A stretch of 64,000 bases of DNA from Acrocarpospora corrugata (GTDB lineage: Bacteria; Actinomycetota; Actinomycetes; Streptosporangiales; Streptosporangiaceae). Below are positions 38,526 to 47,770 of the stretch, in pieces. The stretch's first letter is position 1, and each line of letters begins with the position of its first letter. The stretch lies in NCBI RefSeq assembly GCF_009687845.1, contig NZ_BLAD01000067.1:35439-99438 (forward strand), written 5' to 3'. The translations under genes were made by a program, and so were the position numbers. The notes under the pieces are model-generated. The model saw nothing but the letters and a program-made list of their open reading frames with translations. It searched no databases and had not been told where the DNA came from.

Positions 38526-39584
38526 GTGCCAATTCTGGCAAGGATGCTCCCCGCGCCTCTCTACATGGAGGTGCGGCGCGGCGCGATCGCCCAGCTCGGC
38601 CCGCTGCTGGCCGACAGCCGGGTGGCGACGTCCGGGCGGGTGGCGGTGGCGGTGGGCGTCGGCCAGGGAGACCGGATCGCCCAGACGATCGCGCCCTCGC
38701 TGGGCGAGGCGCAGGTGCTGCGGGTGCCGGACGGTTCGGTCGACGCGGCCATCTCGCTCGGCGCGGACCTGCGCAAGGGCGCCTACGAGGCGGTCGTCGG
38801 CATCGGCGGCGGCAAGACCATCGACTGCACCAAGTACGCGGCGTCGCTGGCCGGGATCCCGATGGTGGCGGTGGCCACCAACCTGTCCCACGACGGGATC
38901 TGCTCACCGGTGGCGTCGCTGTCGCACGACGGCGGCAAGGGCTCGTTCGGGGTGCCGATGCCGCTGGCCATCATGGTCGACCTGGACTTCGTGCACGACG
39001 CGCCCCCGGCGCTGGTCCGCTCCGGCGTCGGCGACGTGGTCAGCAACCTGTCCGCGATCGAGGACTGGCAGCTCGGCAACAGCGAGCGCGGCGAGCCGAT
39101 CGACGGGGTGGCGGTGTCGATGGCGCGGACCGCGGCCGAGGCGGTGCTGGGCCAGAAGGTGTCCATCGAATCCGACCATTTCCTGACCATGCTGGCCGAA
39201 GCTTTGATCCTGTCCGGCATGTCGATGGTCATCGCGGGCTCAAGTCGTCCGACGAGTGGCGGAGACCATGAGATCCTGCATGCCGTGGATCAGCTTTTCC
39301 CCGGGACCTCCAACCATGGCGAGCTGGCCGGGATCGGCGCCGCGTTCTGTTACTTCCTCAGGGAAGACGAAGCGCGCCTGACCCAGGTCATCGACTGCCT
39401 GCGGCAGCACCGGCTGCCCATCACCCACGCCGACATCGGCCTGACCGCGGCGCAGTTCACCGAGGCCGTCATGCTGGCCCCCGCCACCCGGCCGGGCCGG
39501 TACACCATTCTGGAACACCTGCGGCTGTCCGAGGCCGAGGTTCGCGATCGGGTTGAGGGTTATGTCGACGCCGTCGGTAGCTGA
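38526..39584 (+). CDS. sn-Glycerol-1-phosphate dehydrogenase-like (AraM/EgsA family)
   Basis: 352 residues from GTG 38526 after AGGGAGGT. It belongs to the iron-containing alcohol dehydrogenase superfamily, G1P branch: GIGGGKTID (~95-101) binds NAD(P). The metal ligands appear as D170 in GVGDVVSN, H248 in GGDHEILHAVD and H264 in SNHGELAG. The family reduces dihydroxyacetone phosphate to sn-glycerol-1-phosphate, the archaeal stereoisomer; B. subtilis AraM is the known bacterial case. The gene lies between a nucleotidyltransferase and a CDP-alcohol phosphotransferase, with a 23-bp overlap into the latter, suggesting the product is activated and transferred. Confidence 0.85.
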   Translation: MPILARMLPAPLYMEVRRGAIAQLGPLLADSRVATSGRVAVAVGVGQGDRIAQTIAPSLGEAQVLRVPDGSVDAAISLGADLRKGAYEAVVGIGGGKTIDCTKYAASLAGIPMVAVATNLSHDGICSPVASLSHDGGKGSFGVPMPLAIMVDLDFVHDAPPALVRSGVGDVVSNLSAIEDWQLGNSERGEPIDGVAVSMARTAAEAVLGQKVSIESDHFLTMLAEALILSGMSMVIAGSSRPTSGGDHEILHAVDQLFPGTSNHGELAGIGAAFCYFLREDEARLTQVIDCLRQHRLPITHADIGLTAAQFTEAVMLAPATRPGRYTILEHLRLSEAEVRDRVEGYVDAVGS

Positions 39585-40320
39585 ACTGCGCGCCAAGGCG
39601 CAGCCCGAGATGACCATGGAGCGGCGCAACGGCGAGCACTGGGCCGGGCTGCTTTACATGCGCAGACTGTCCATCTATGTGACCTGGGCGCTGGCCAAGA
39701 CCTCGATCTCGCCGAACCAGGTGACCGGGCTGATGATGCTCACCGGTGTGCTGGCCGGTGTGGTGCTGGCCGTGCCCGGCCTGGCAACGGCCATCGCGGC
39801 GGCGCTGCTGATCCAGCTGTACCTGCTGCTGGACTGCTCCGACGGCGAGCTGGCCCGGTGGAGCGGCCGGACCTCGCTCACCGGGGTCTACCTGGACCGG
39901 GTCGGGCACTACTTCGCCGAGGCGGCGCTGCTGATCGGGCTCGGCTTCCGGGCGTCGGAGACCCTGCCGGACTGGTATACCGTGCTCGGTTTCGTGGCGG
40001 CGCTCGGGGCGATCCTGATCAAGGCGGAGACCGACCTGGTGGACGTGGCCAGGGCCAGGTCCGGGCTGCTCGCGGCGACCGAGGTGTCGGCGACGCAGTT
40101 CCAGTCCGCCAAGATCCGGCTGGCCCGGCGGGCGGCGGCCGCGCTGCGCTTCCACCGGGTGATCCAGGCGGTGGAGTTGTCGCTCATCGTGGTGGTGGCG
40201 GCGGTGCTGGACCTGTGGTTCCCGGCCACCCGGATCCTGACGGTGGCCTGCGCGATCATCGCGGGCGTGCAGCTGGTTCTGCACCTGGTGAGCATCCTGG
40301 CGTCCCGGCGGCTGGCTTGA
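39562..40320 (+). CDS. CDP-alcohol phosphotransferase family protein with atypical last motif residue
   Basis: 252 residues from ATG 39562; a start 9 nt earlier is possible. Six membrane helices are likely. The CDP-alcohol motif is present as DCSDGELARWSGR followed by GVYLDRVGHY. The final aspartate of DG-x2-AR-x8-G-x3-D-x3-D, the proposed catalytic base, is replaced here by histidine. It probably transfers the phospho-alcohol made by the two preceding genes, or binds it in an altered manner. The start overlaps the dehydrogenase 3' end by 23 bp. Confidence 0.83.
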   Translation: MSTPSVAELRAKAQPEMTMERRNGEHWAGLLYMRRLSIYVTWALAKTSISPNQVTGLMMLTGVLAGVVLAVPGLATAIAAALLIQLYLLLDCSDGELARWSGRTSLTGVYLDRVGHYFAEAALLIGLGFRASETLPDWYTVLGFVAALGAILIKAETDLVDVARARSGLLAATEVSATQFQSAKIRLARRAAAALRFHRVIQAVELSLIVVVAAVLDLWFPATRILTVACAIIAGVQLVLHLVSILASRRLA

Positions 40321-40480
40321 AACCAGGTCTGCCGGACACTCCGTGTTTGGTGGGTGTTCGCCGACGGTTCCGATACCCTTATTCCGCAGCAAGCAGGCAT
40401 AGATCCGGATTTGACCGCCCATACAGACTCGGTGATCATGAAATCGTGTGTTACCCGCCATGCGTTGGGGCGATGACGCG

Positions 40481-41362
40481 ATGAAGATATCGTGTGTCAT
40501 CCTCACCATGGGCAACCGGGTCACCGAGCTGGACCGGGCGGTCGAGTCCGCGCTCACGCAGGTAGACGGCGATGTCGAAGTAGTGATCATCGGAAACGGC
40601 GCGGACGTGCCCGAGCTGGCGACCACCCCGCCGCCGGGCTCCGCCGCCACCGTCAAGACCGTCCGGCTCACCCACAACGCGGGCATCCCCGAGGGCCGGA
40701 ACCGGGGCGTGCAGGAGTGCTCCGGCGACGTCGTGCTCTTCCTCGACGACGACGGATGGTATGCCACCGACAAGGTCGCCTCGCACGTCCGGGACCGGTT
40801 CGCGGCCGAACCGGACCTGGCGGTGATCTCGTTCCGGGTGATGGACCCCGACGGCAAGGTGGTGCAGCGGCGGCACGTGCCCCGGCTGCGCGCCGGCGAC
40901 CCCGAACGCTCCTCGCCGGTGACCACCTTCCTGGGCGGCGCGTGCGCGATCAGGCGCTCGGCCTATTTGCAGGTCGGCGGCCTGCCGGAGAAGTTCTTCT
41001 ACGCGCACGAGGAGACCGACCTGGCCTGGCGGCTGCTCGGCGAGGGCTACCGGATCGAGTACGACGCCGAACCCGTCATGTACCACCCGCTGGTGCTGCC
41101 CAGCCGGCACGCCGACTTCTACCGGCTCAACGCCAGGAACCGGGTCTGGCTGGCCCGCCGCAACCTGCCCTGGCCGCTGGCCGCCCTCTACCTGCTCGAC
41201 TGGGTGGTGCTCACGCTCGTCCGCGAGCGCTCGTCGATGGCGCTCAAGGCGTGGTTCCGCGGCTTCGCCGAGGGCCTGCGCGAACCCGCGGGCGAACGCC
41301 GCCCGATGACGTGGCGGACCGCCTGGCGGATGTTCCGCCTCGGCCGCCCGCCGATCGTCTAG
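40481..41362 (+). CDS. Family 2 glycosyltransferase
   Basis: 293 residues from ATG 40481 (MKISCVILTMGNR). GT-A features: ILTMGNRVTELDRAV, HNAGIPEGRNRGV for nucleotide binding, the DxD segment LFLDDDGWY, and HEETDLAWRLLGEG as the acceptor/base motif. The last ~70 residues include an amphipathic or membrane-associated helix (ALYLLDWVVLTLV). It most resembles rhamnosyl/galactofuranosyl-type transferases of surface glycans. It shares its stop region (CTAG at 41359-41362) with the convergent decarboxylase-like gene. Confidence 0.87.
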   Translation: MKISCVILTMGNRVTELDRAVESALTQVDGDVEVVIIGNGADVPELATTPPPGSAATVKTVRLTHNAGIPEGRNRGVQECSGDVVLFLDDDGWYATDKVASHVRDRFAAEPDLAVISFRVMDPDGKVVQRRHVPRLRAGDPERSSPVTTFLGGACAIRRSAYLQVGGLPEKFFYAHEETDLAWRLLGEGYRIEYDAEPVMYHPLVLPSRHADFYRLNARNRVWLARRNLPWPLAALYLLDWVVLTLVRERSSMALKAWFRGFAEGLREPAGERRPMTWRTAWRMFRLGRPPIV

Positions 41363-42087
41363 ATCGCCGGCCCGAAGCTCATCTTCAGGTTGCTGATGGT
41401 CGAGGTCAGCAGCGCGTGTTTGGGCAGGCCGAGCTCGCTCAGCTCCTTGGCGATCGGATGGTTGCCCAGCCGGATCAGCGCCCCGCCGGGCCGCGCCCGC
41501 ACCCCGCTCGGCTTCATCGTCCAGGCCGTCCGCCGGGTCACCCCGTCCAGCTGCGTGTACGCGTGCAGCGTCGGCACCCTGCGCACCGGCACCGGCATCC
41601 CCGGCCGGATCAGGATGTCCAGCACCAGCCGCCCGTCCCGCCGCAGCACACACCGCTTGTACGGCGTGCTCAACCGCAGATCGATCTCGGCCAGCTCCTT
41701 CGGGAACCCCCAGATCTCCCGCCCCGCCGCCATCGTGAACGCCTGGTCGACCGGCAGCCAGTGCACGAACAGCCCGGACCCGGCCGTCCGCAGATCGGTC
41801 AGCCCGGCCCGGAGCGAGCGCCGCGGCGGCGGCCCCGCCTCCGGCGGGCGGACCAGGAAGCCCACCCCGAACTCGTGGTAGGAGTCCAGGTCCGACTCCC
41901 GGTACTGGACGAACACCAGCGAGCACACGGCCTTGCCCGGCAGCACCTCGGTCACGTCCAGGCCCGAGTAGGCGATCACCGCGCGGGCGGCGTCGGCGCG
42001 CACCAGGTACATCGCGGTGCACGCCGTAGCGTCCCGGATCTCGACCGGGAGGTCGATCCGGCGGCCCTGGATCAGATGACTTGCCAT
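41359..42087 (-). CDS. Acetoacetate decarboxylase-family protein
   Basis: 242 residues. The family core is recognisable: YRESDLDSYHEFGVGFLVR, a Schiff-base lysine candidate in EIWGFPKELAEI, then LIRLGNHPIAKEL. True acetoacetate decarboxylase turns acetoacetate to acetone using that lysine. Many actinobacterial relatives have other, unknown substrates. It is out of place among glycosyltransferase genes and points left, 4 bp overlapping the convergent one, so a link to the envelope pathway is uncertain. Confidence 0.82.
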   Translation of the reverse strand: MASHLIQGRRIDLPVEIRDATACTAMYLVRADAARAVIAYSGLDVTEVLPGKAVCSLVFVQYRESDLDSYHEFGVGFLVRPPEAGPPPRRSLRAGLTDLRTAGSGLFVHWLPVDQAFTMAAGREIWGFPKELAEIDLRLSTPYKRCVLRRDGRLVLDILIRPGMPVPVRRVPTLHAYTQLDGVTRRTAWTMKPSGVRARPGGALIRLGNHPIAKELSELGLPKHALLTSTISNLKMSFGPAI

Positions 42088-42128
42088 AACGTCCAGTACA
42101 CCAATGTCCGGCGTGGCCCGTACAGGCC

Positions 42129-43214
42129 TCAGGCCGGAACGGCGCGCCGGTGGCTGCGGCTGGCGACCAGGCTGGGCGCGCCCGCCCAGGTCTCCAGGTG
42201 CGCCACGAACGCGCCGGCCCGGTCCGGCCAGTGATAGCGCGCCCGCGCTTCCGCGTGGCCCTGAGCGCTGATCGTGGCGCGGCGGGCGGGATCGGCCTTC
42301 AGGTCCAGGACGGCCTGCGCGGCGGCTTCGGGGTCGCCGAAGGGGACGATCACGCCGTTGCCGTTCAGGGTCTCGACCGCGCGGGGGAGCGGCGTGGAGA
42401 TGACGGGCACGCCGCGGGCCAGGTATTCGATCACTTTTGTCGGCAGTGAGTCCTGGTGGGCGGGCACGTCGTGCAGCAGCGACAGCCCGGCCAGGGCGCC
42501 TTCGGCCATGCGGAGCGCGTGCCGGTTGGGGACGTAGCCGAACCAGTCCAGCAGGCCCGAGCGCTGGGCGTCCCGGAGCAGCGGGCGGATGTGCGGGTCG
42601 GCCGGGCCGATCAGGTCCAGCCGGATGCCGTACGGGCGGAGCAGCCGGGCCACCTCGATCAGGTCGGCCGCGCCCCGGGTCTCGCCGAGGCGGCCGATGG
42701 CCACGATCCGGTTCTCGTCCGGCCGCTTGGCCAGCGTGTCCGGCACGTACGTGTGGTTGGGGACCACCGGGTGGTCCAGCCCGAAACGGGAGGACTCCTC
42801 CGCCAGGATCAGGTGCAGCCGGCGCTCAGCGCGGGCCTCAAGCCGCCGGACCAGCCGAGGCAGGGTTCTGCCGTCCAGCCGGGCCGCCATGTCCTCGTGC
42901 ACGTCCCAGACGGTCGGCGGGCGGCGCCGGGGCAGGGCCAGCAGCAGGTCCAGGTCGTGCACCAGCAGCAGGTCGGCGTCCTTGGCGCCGCGGCGCAGCG
43001 CCGTACGGGCCGCCCTGAGGGCGCGGGCGCGGTGCAGGCCGACGGCGCGGGGCACGTCGATGGCGCGCAGCTCGGGCGCCGGGGTCACGTTGCAGTGGGT
43101 GAACGGGGCCACGTAGGTGACCTCGTGCCCGGCGTCGAGCAGCGCGCGGATCTGCCGGTGCATGATCCGCGCGTCCTCGGGATGGCGGGTGACCGTGCCG
43201 ACGCATACCTTCAT
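42129..43214 (-). CDS. Family 4 (GT-B) glycosyltransferase
   Basis: 361 residues. N-terminal Rossmann half: MKVCVGTVTRHPEDARI, VWDVHEDMAAR. C-terminal donor-binding half: IVAIGRLGETRGAADLI, GFAEGALAGLS-like region, SLPTKVIEYLARGVPVISTPLP, where the E within the PTKVIEYLA stretch is the usual donor-contact glutamate. It transfers a sugar from an NDP-sugar, probably in the cytoplasm, to a lipid-linked glycan. It lies 41 bp upstream of the decarboxylase-like gene on the same strand. Confidence 0.88.
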   Translation of the reverse strand: MKVCVGTVTRHPEDARIMHRQIRALLDAGHEVTYVAPFTHCNVTPAPELRAIDVPRAVGLHRARALRAARTALRRGAKDADLLLVHDLDLLLALPRRRPPTVWDVHEDMAARLDGRTLPRLVRRLEARAERRLHLILAEESSRFGLDHPVVPNHTYVPDTLAKRPDENRIVAIGRLGETRGAADLIEVARLLRPYGIRLDLIGPADPHIRPLLRDAQRSGLLDWFGYVPNRHALRMAEGALAGLSLLHDVPAHQDSLPTKVIEYLARGVPVISTPLPRAVETLNGNGVIVPFGDPEAAAQAVLDLKADPARRATISAQGHAEARARYHWPDRAGAFVAHLETWAGAPSLVASRSHRRAVPA

Positions 43215-43274
43215 AGAGCGAGGCTGACCCTCGGTTCCGAAGTATCCGGATGCGTCGCGTTAATCTCCGCCGAA

Positions 43275-45179
43275 CTACCGCTGAACTTCCGGCTTCTGAT
43301 CGTCCGGAACGGCCACCGCGGGGGCCGGCTTGCGGTAGAGCCAGGTGAACCTCGGCTCCAGCAGCCACTTGAACAGGGTCCTGGTGATGGGCAGGCACAG
43401 GATGATCGCGAACACGAAGGCGCTGGCCACGATCGTCAGGGTGCCGAGCGGGCCGTTCAGCCAGGGCAGCTTGAGCAGGCCCAGGTCCTTGGCGATCAGC
43501 ACCGGGATGCCGTGCAGCAGGTAGCAGTAGAGCGTGCGGGTGCCCAGGTCGGAGAACCAGGTCTCGCCGCGCGGGATCAGCGCCAGCACCGCGAAGCAGA
43601 GGGCCAGCACTCCGGCCAGGAAGGCCAGGCGGAAGCCCATCCCGTACCACCAGGTCATGTTCAGGTCGTGGTAGCTGAACCTGAAGTAGAACGGCGCGAG
43701 CTTGAGGCGCGGCGCGAGCACGATGGCCAGGCCCGCCCAGACGGCCAGCAGGGCCGCGCCGAGGATCTTGACCCAGGTGCGCTTGAGGAACTCGAAGTGC
43801 TCGGGCTTGAGCACCATGCCGAGCACGAAGAACGGCATCAGGCCGAAGAACCTGTCCATGCTGAAGTCCTGCTCCAGCTGGGAGAAGCCTGAGAACAGGT
43901 AGACCGCAATCGCCACCACCAGCGGGTAGCGCATGCGTTTCCACACCGGCGTGGTGAGCCGCCACAGCAGCAGCGCCACCAGATACCAGTTCAGCCAGGC
44001 CGGGTCGGTGATGGTGAGGGTCCACTTGCCGCCCAGCGCGAACCTGAGCAGCGCGTAGCCGAACTCCACCACCACGTACGGCACCAGGATGGTGTCGACC
44101 AGCTTGTTGACCTTGGCCTTGGAGTCCCAGAAAGAGCGGGACAGGTAGCCGCTGATGATCACGAACAGCGGCATGTGGAACGCGTGGATGAAGATGTACG
44201 CGGCCCGGTTGATGTCGTCGGAGCCGACCGTGTCCCGCAGCGAGTGCCCGGACACCACCAGCGCGATGAGCAGGAACTTGACGTTGTCGAGGTACGGCTC
44301 GCGCTTTTTCTTCGGCGGCGCGGGCTGCTCGGGTTCATCCCATTCGTCCGACTCGCGCCCGTGCGGGGTCCAGGGGGTGCCCCGGGTGGGGATCTGGGCC
44401 TGGGTGCCCTGCGCCCAGGCGGGCAGCGGGATCGGCTCGGACGGGGGACGCTGGAAGTCGGTGCCGGGCTCGTACGCGGCGGGCGCGGCCGGCGGGGGCG
44501 CGCTCGGCGCGTCGTAGGGGTTGCGGCGGCGCCACGGGCTCCACTCGTCCGGCGCGTTGATCGGGCCGTTCGGGTCGGGCCACTGCTGGCCGGGGTGCCC
44601 GGGGTGGTGTTGTGGCGGGGCCGCCGGCTGGCCTTGGGCGCGCGCGGGCGGGTAGCCCGGGTCCTGCGCGAAGGGGTCCTGCGGGGGATACCCCGGCTGC
44701 GGGGCCCCCGCCAGGGGATCGCGGAGGTCGTAGGGGTCCATCAGCGGCGGTCGGGCCGCTCCGGCGGGACCAGTCGGACCAGTCGGACCAGTCGGACCGG
44801 TGGGGCCGGTTGGACCAGGCGGGCCGGTCGGGCCATTTGGGCTGGTCGGACCGTTCGGGCCGGTTGGCCCGTTGGGCCCGCCGCCGAAGTAGTCGAACGA
44901 CGGAGGGCCGCTGTCGGGCTCCTGCCCGCGCGCGCCCCGATGGCGCGGGCGGCGGACCGGGAGCGGGTCGCCAGGACCCTGCAACGGAGGCGGCAGCTGC
45001 CGCTCGGGCTCGCCGCCACCCGCGGTGGGGTCGGCCATGTCGTCGGTGATCCTGCTGATCACGCCGGTCGGTTCGTCCTCGACGATCCGCCCCATCACGC
45101 CCGTTGGCGCGTCTTCGGCGTCGGGGCCGACGCCAGGGCGCGAAGCCGGAACCGGTGGACGGTGTCGGAGCTCACTCAC
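43275..45179 (-). CDS. Membrane acyltransferase (acyltransferase_3 type) with long Pro/Gly-rich, collagen-like N-terminus
   Basis: About 634 residues from GTG 45179 (VSELRHRPP); the start is uncertain because no clear Shine-Dalgarno is seen. Residues ~1-300 are disordered and Pro/Gly/Asp rich, with a run of GPT/GPN triplets (about 100-140). From [20 protein letters not shown], about ten membrane helices form an acyltransferase_3 domain, with the active-site histidine in GHSLRD and another in [16 protein letters not shown]. Such proteins O-acetylate surface glycans. It is flanked by a glycosyltransferase and an LCP gene, so modification of the local polymer is plausible. Confidence 0.85.
   Translation of the reverse strand: MSELRHRPPVPASRPGVGPDAEDAPTGVMGRIVEDEPTGVISRITDDMADPTAGGGEPERQLPPPLQGPGDPLPVRRPRHRGARGQEPDSGPPSFDYFGGGPNGPTGPNGPTSPNGPTGPPGPTGPTGPTGPTGPTGPAGAARPPLMDPYDLRDPLAGAPQPGYPPQDPFAQDPGYPPARAQGQPAAPPQHHPGHPGQQWPDPNGPINAPDEWSPWRRRNPYDAPSAPPPAAPAAYEPGTDFQRPPSEPIPLPAWAQGTQAQIPTRGTPWTPHGRESDEWDEPEQPAPPKKKREPYLDNVKFLLIALVVSGHSLRDTVGSDDINRAAYIFIHAFHMPLFVIISGYLSRSFWDSKAKVNKLVDTILVPYVVVEFGYALLRFALGGKWTLTITDPAWLNWYLVALLLWRLTTPVWKRMRYPLVVAIAVYLFSGFSQLEQDFSMDRFFGLMPFFVLGMVLKPEHFEFLKRTWVKILGAALLAVWAGLAIVLAPRLKLAPFYFRFSYHDLNMTWWYGMGFRLAFLAGVLALCFAVLALIPRGETWFSDLGTRTLYCYLLHGIPVLIAKDLGLLKLPWLNGPLGTLTIVASAFVFAIILCLPITRTLFKWLLEPRFTWLYRKPAPAVAVPDDQKPEVQR
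44761..44880. repeat. 9-bp tandem repeats coding collagen-like Gly-Pro-Thr triplets
   Basis: About 13 successive nine-base units related to GGACCAGTC encode Gly-Pro-Thr/Asn triplets in the acyltransferase N-terminus. Four units near 44767-44800 are practically identical, marking recent expansion. Confidence 0.8.
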
Positions 45180-45421
45180 GGGGAAACGCTCAGCTATCTG
45201 TCGGAGACCGGGGGGCCGGCCGTGAACCGGGTAAACCGAGTCACGCCCTAGTCGGACATTAGCGAAGGCGCCCCAGGGGATCAGGTGAACCGGTGAAGCG
45301 GGACGCGTCCACAAGGGCTCTTACTTTACCGTCCCCCACCCTCGAATGTCCCCTCAGGTAGCGAACGTGATCAATGAGACATCGGGCCGGAGAGGGATTT
45401 CGGTCCCCTCCGGCCCCGATA

Positions 45422-47503
45422 TCAGGTCTGGCAAATATCGGTCTCCGAGTCGACTGTCGACTCGTCCTCGGTGGCCGACAGCGGGATCTTGACGCCCTTC
45501 CAGTCCTGGCCGATCACCAGCTGGATGACCGGGCCGACCGCCTTCTTGACCGTCGTCGGCGGTGAGGCCGCCGTGTACGGGCCGGGGTTGGTCGGCTTGA
45601 GCGGCTTGGTGTCCGGCTTCACCTCGGCCAGCAGCACATCGGCGAGGATCTTGGAGCCGTCCCAGCCCGCGCCCTTGTAGCTGACCGTCGTCTTGGCCAG
45701 GTCGATGCCGTCGGCGCCGACGCCGTTGCCCAGCCTGACCACCTTGAAGCCCTGCGCGCTCAGCTGGTCGGCGACCTCTTTGGCCTTGCCCGAGGTGTTG
45801 GTCCCGTTGACGACCTCGACCCGCACCTGAGCGGCCTCGGTCGGCTTGGGGGTGTTGTCGGCGGGCGCCGACGCGCTCGCGGTGGCGGCCGGCTTGTCCT
45901 GCACGACCTCGGTGTCGTTCTTGATCGCGGCGAACAGGTTGTTGGCGGCCGGCTGCTTCCACTGCACCCGGTTGCTGTCCCCGACGTACGCCTCCCAGGG
46001 CACCGTGGTCGCCTTGAAGCCCTTGGCGGTCAGCCGCTGGGCGCTCCTGGCGATCTCGATCAGCCGTTCGGTGTTGAGGCGGTCGTCCATCTGGACCGAC
46101 TTGGTGGCGGCGTCGATGAAACCGCCCAGCCGGCCCAGGTCGGTCAGCAACTCGCTGCTGGTGGCCTTCTTCACCACCTGCGAGATGAAGATCTGCTGGC
46201 GCTTGATCCGGCCGATGTCGCTGCCGTCGCCGAGCTCGTAGCGGGCCCGCACGTAGGCCAGGGCGGTCTCGCCCTTGACCGTCTGGGTGCCCGCTTTCAG
46301 GTTCAGCTTGGCCTTCGGGTCGACCACGGCCTTCGGCACGCAGATGTCGATGCCGTCCAGCGCGTCCACGATGTTCTTGAAGCCGGTGAAGTCCACCTTG
46401 ATGTAGTGGTCGACCGGGATCTGGGTGAGGGTCTCGATGGTGCGCCGGGTGCAGATCATGCCGCCGTTGTTGAACGCCTCGTTGATCTGGGCGAGGTGGC
46501 TGGGCTTGACCGTGCCGGTCTTGCTGTCCTTGCACTCCGGGATCTGCACCATCGAGTCACGCGGGAAGCTGATCAGGCGGGCGCCGTCCCGGTTGGGCGT
46601 GACGTGCAGCAGCATGATCGTGTCGGTGCGCTCGGTGGTGTCCTCGCGGGACGCCTTCTGGCCGTACTTGCTGTTGTCGCCGGCCCGGGTGTCTGAGCCG
46701 ACCAGCAGCACGTTGATCGCGCCGGTCTGGTTCTCCGGGCGGTTGGTGTCCAGCTCGTCGGTGGAGCTGCCGAAGTCGATGTTGGAGAGGGTGCGGCGAT
46801 AGAGCGTGTACGCGGTGAGGGTGCCGAGCACCAGCACCGAGGTGAGCACCACGCTGGTCCAGCCGAGCGCGCCCAGGCCCTTGCCGCCACCGCCGCCGCC
46901 TTTCTTGGCGGGGGGTTTCGCGGGAGGCGGGCCCGGGGGGTGTCCGACGGAGGCGGCCACGGGCGCCGCCGCGGCGGGGACGGGGACGGGGACCGGGTCG
47001 TACCCGTCCTCCTCCTTCTTCCGCCTGCCCCAGCGGAGTCGGCGCGGCTCCTCGTCGTCATCGTCGTCGAACCGGTCGCCGACGCCCCAGCGATGCTCGT
47101 CGAAGTCCGGGTCGCCGCCGGGCCGACGGCCTGGCGGGGCCGCCTCCTCGTACGGTTCCGGCTGGTACTCCTGGTACATCTCCGAACCGAACGGCTGCTG
47201 CGGTGGCGGCGGGTACGCGTCGTAGCCCGGCTGCTGCGGGTACTGCTGCCCCTGCGGATAGGGGCCCGGCGGGTACGGCTGCTGCTGCGGCGGGTAGCCG
47301 GGCGGCGGCGGCTGCTCGTACTGCTCGTGCTCGGGCTCCTGCCGGGGGCGGCGGCGGCGCGCGCCATGGCCGTACGTGGTCGGCTCGCCGTGGCCGCCGT
47401 AGACGGGCTGGTCGCCCGCGCCGTACGCGTGCGGGCCGGTTTCCGACTGCCCCCAGACCGGCTGGTCCGGCTCGTGCGAGGGTCGGTGCCGATGGTCGCT
47501 CAT
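45422..47503 (-). CDS. LytR-CpsA-Psr (LCP) family cell-wall glycopolymer ligase with long cytoplasmic N-terminus
   Basis: 693 residues from ATG 47501-47503 behind GAGGAGA. The first ~225 are Pro/Gln/Tyr-rich, with an acidic run DDDDDEE and a Gly run before the membrane helix (WTSVVLTSVLVLGTLTAYTL). The LCP domain has NVLLVGSDTRAG, ERTDTIMLLHV, LISFPRDSMVQIP, INEAFNNGG, and YVRARYELGDGSDIGRIKRQQ. The LytR_C domain is VRVEVVNGTNTSGKAKEV. It likely ligates the locus polymer to peptidoglycan; the tail may bind kinases or partners. Confidence 0.94.
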   Translation of the reverse strand: MSDHRHRPSHEPDQPVWGQSETGPHAYGAGDQPVYGGHGEPTTYGHGARRRRPRQEPEHEQYEQPPPPGYPPQQQPYPPGPYPQGQQYPQQPGYDAYPPPPQQPFGSEMYQEYQPEPYEEAAPPGRRPGGDPDFDEHRWGVGDRFDDDDDEEPRRLRWGRRKKEEDGYDPVPVPVPAAAAPVAASVGHPPGPPPAKPPAKKGGGGGGKGLGALGWTSVVLTSVLVLGTLTAYTLYRRTLSNIDFGSSTDELDTNRPENQTGAINVLLVGSDTRAGDNSKYGQKASREDTTERTDTIMLLHVTPNRDGARLISFPRDSMVQIPECKDSKTGTVKPSHLAQINEAFNNGGMICTRRTIETLTQIPVDHYIKVDFTGFKNIVDALDGIDICVPKAVVDPKAKLNLKAGTQTVKGETALAYVRARYELGDGSDIGRIKRQQIFISQVVKKATSSELLTDLGRLGGFIDAATKSVQMDDRLNTERLIEIARSAQRLTAKGFKATTVPWEAYVGDSNRVQWKQPAANNLFAAIKNDTEVVQDKPAATASASAPADNTPKPTEAAQVRVEVVNGTNTSGKAKEVADQLSAQGFKVVRLGNGVGADGIDLAKTTVSYKGAGWDGSKILADVLLAEVKPDTKPLKPTNPGPYTAASPPTTVKKAVGPVIQLVIGQDWKGVKIPLSATEDESTVDSETDICQT

Positions 47504-47770
47504 ACCGTCTCCTCGCCTGACATCGCTTCGAGGGCACGGGCGAGGCGGAGGCTCGGGTTACAGGTTCGCTCGCTCATTGCGCTCTGAGAGTAGGTCACCG
47601 AGCCGGGTCACGGCGCGGTGATCTCGGTTTTCGCGGGGGTTCCACCCGGCAGCCCGCCCGGGTGATCTAGCCGCAAAGCATACTTAAACACGGACATTTC
47701 ACGGTATGCGAATGGGGTCGCCTTTACGTGGTGTTCACGAAATTCGCAGGTAGATGGGCGGATGGTTGGC

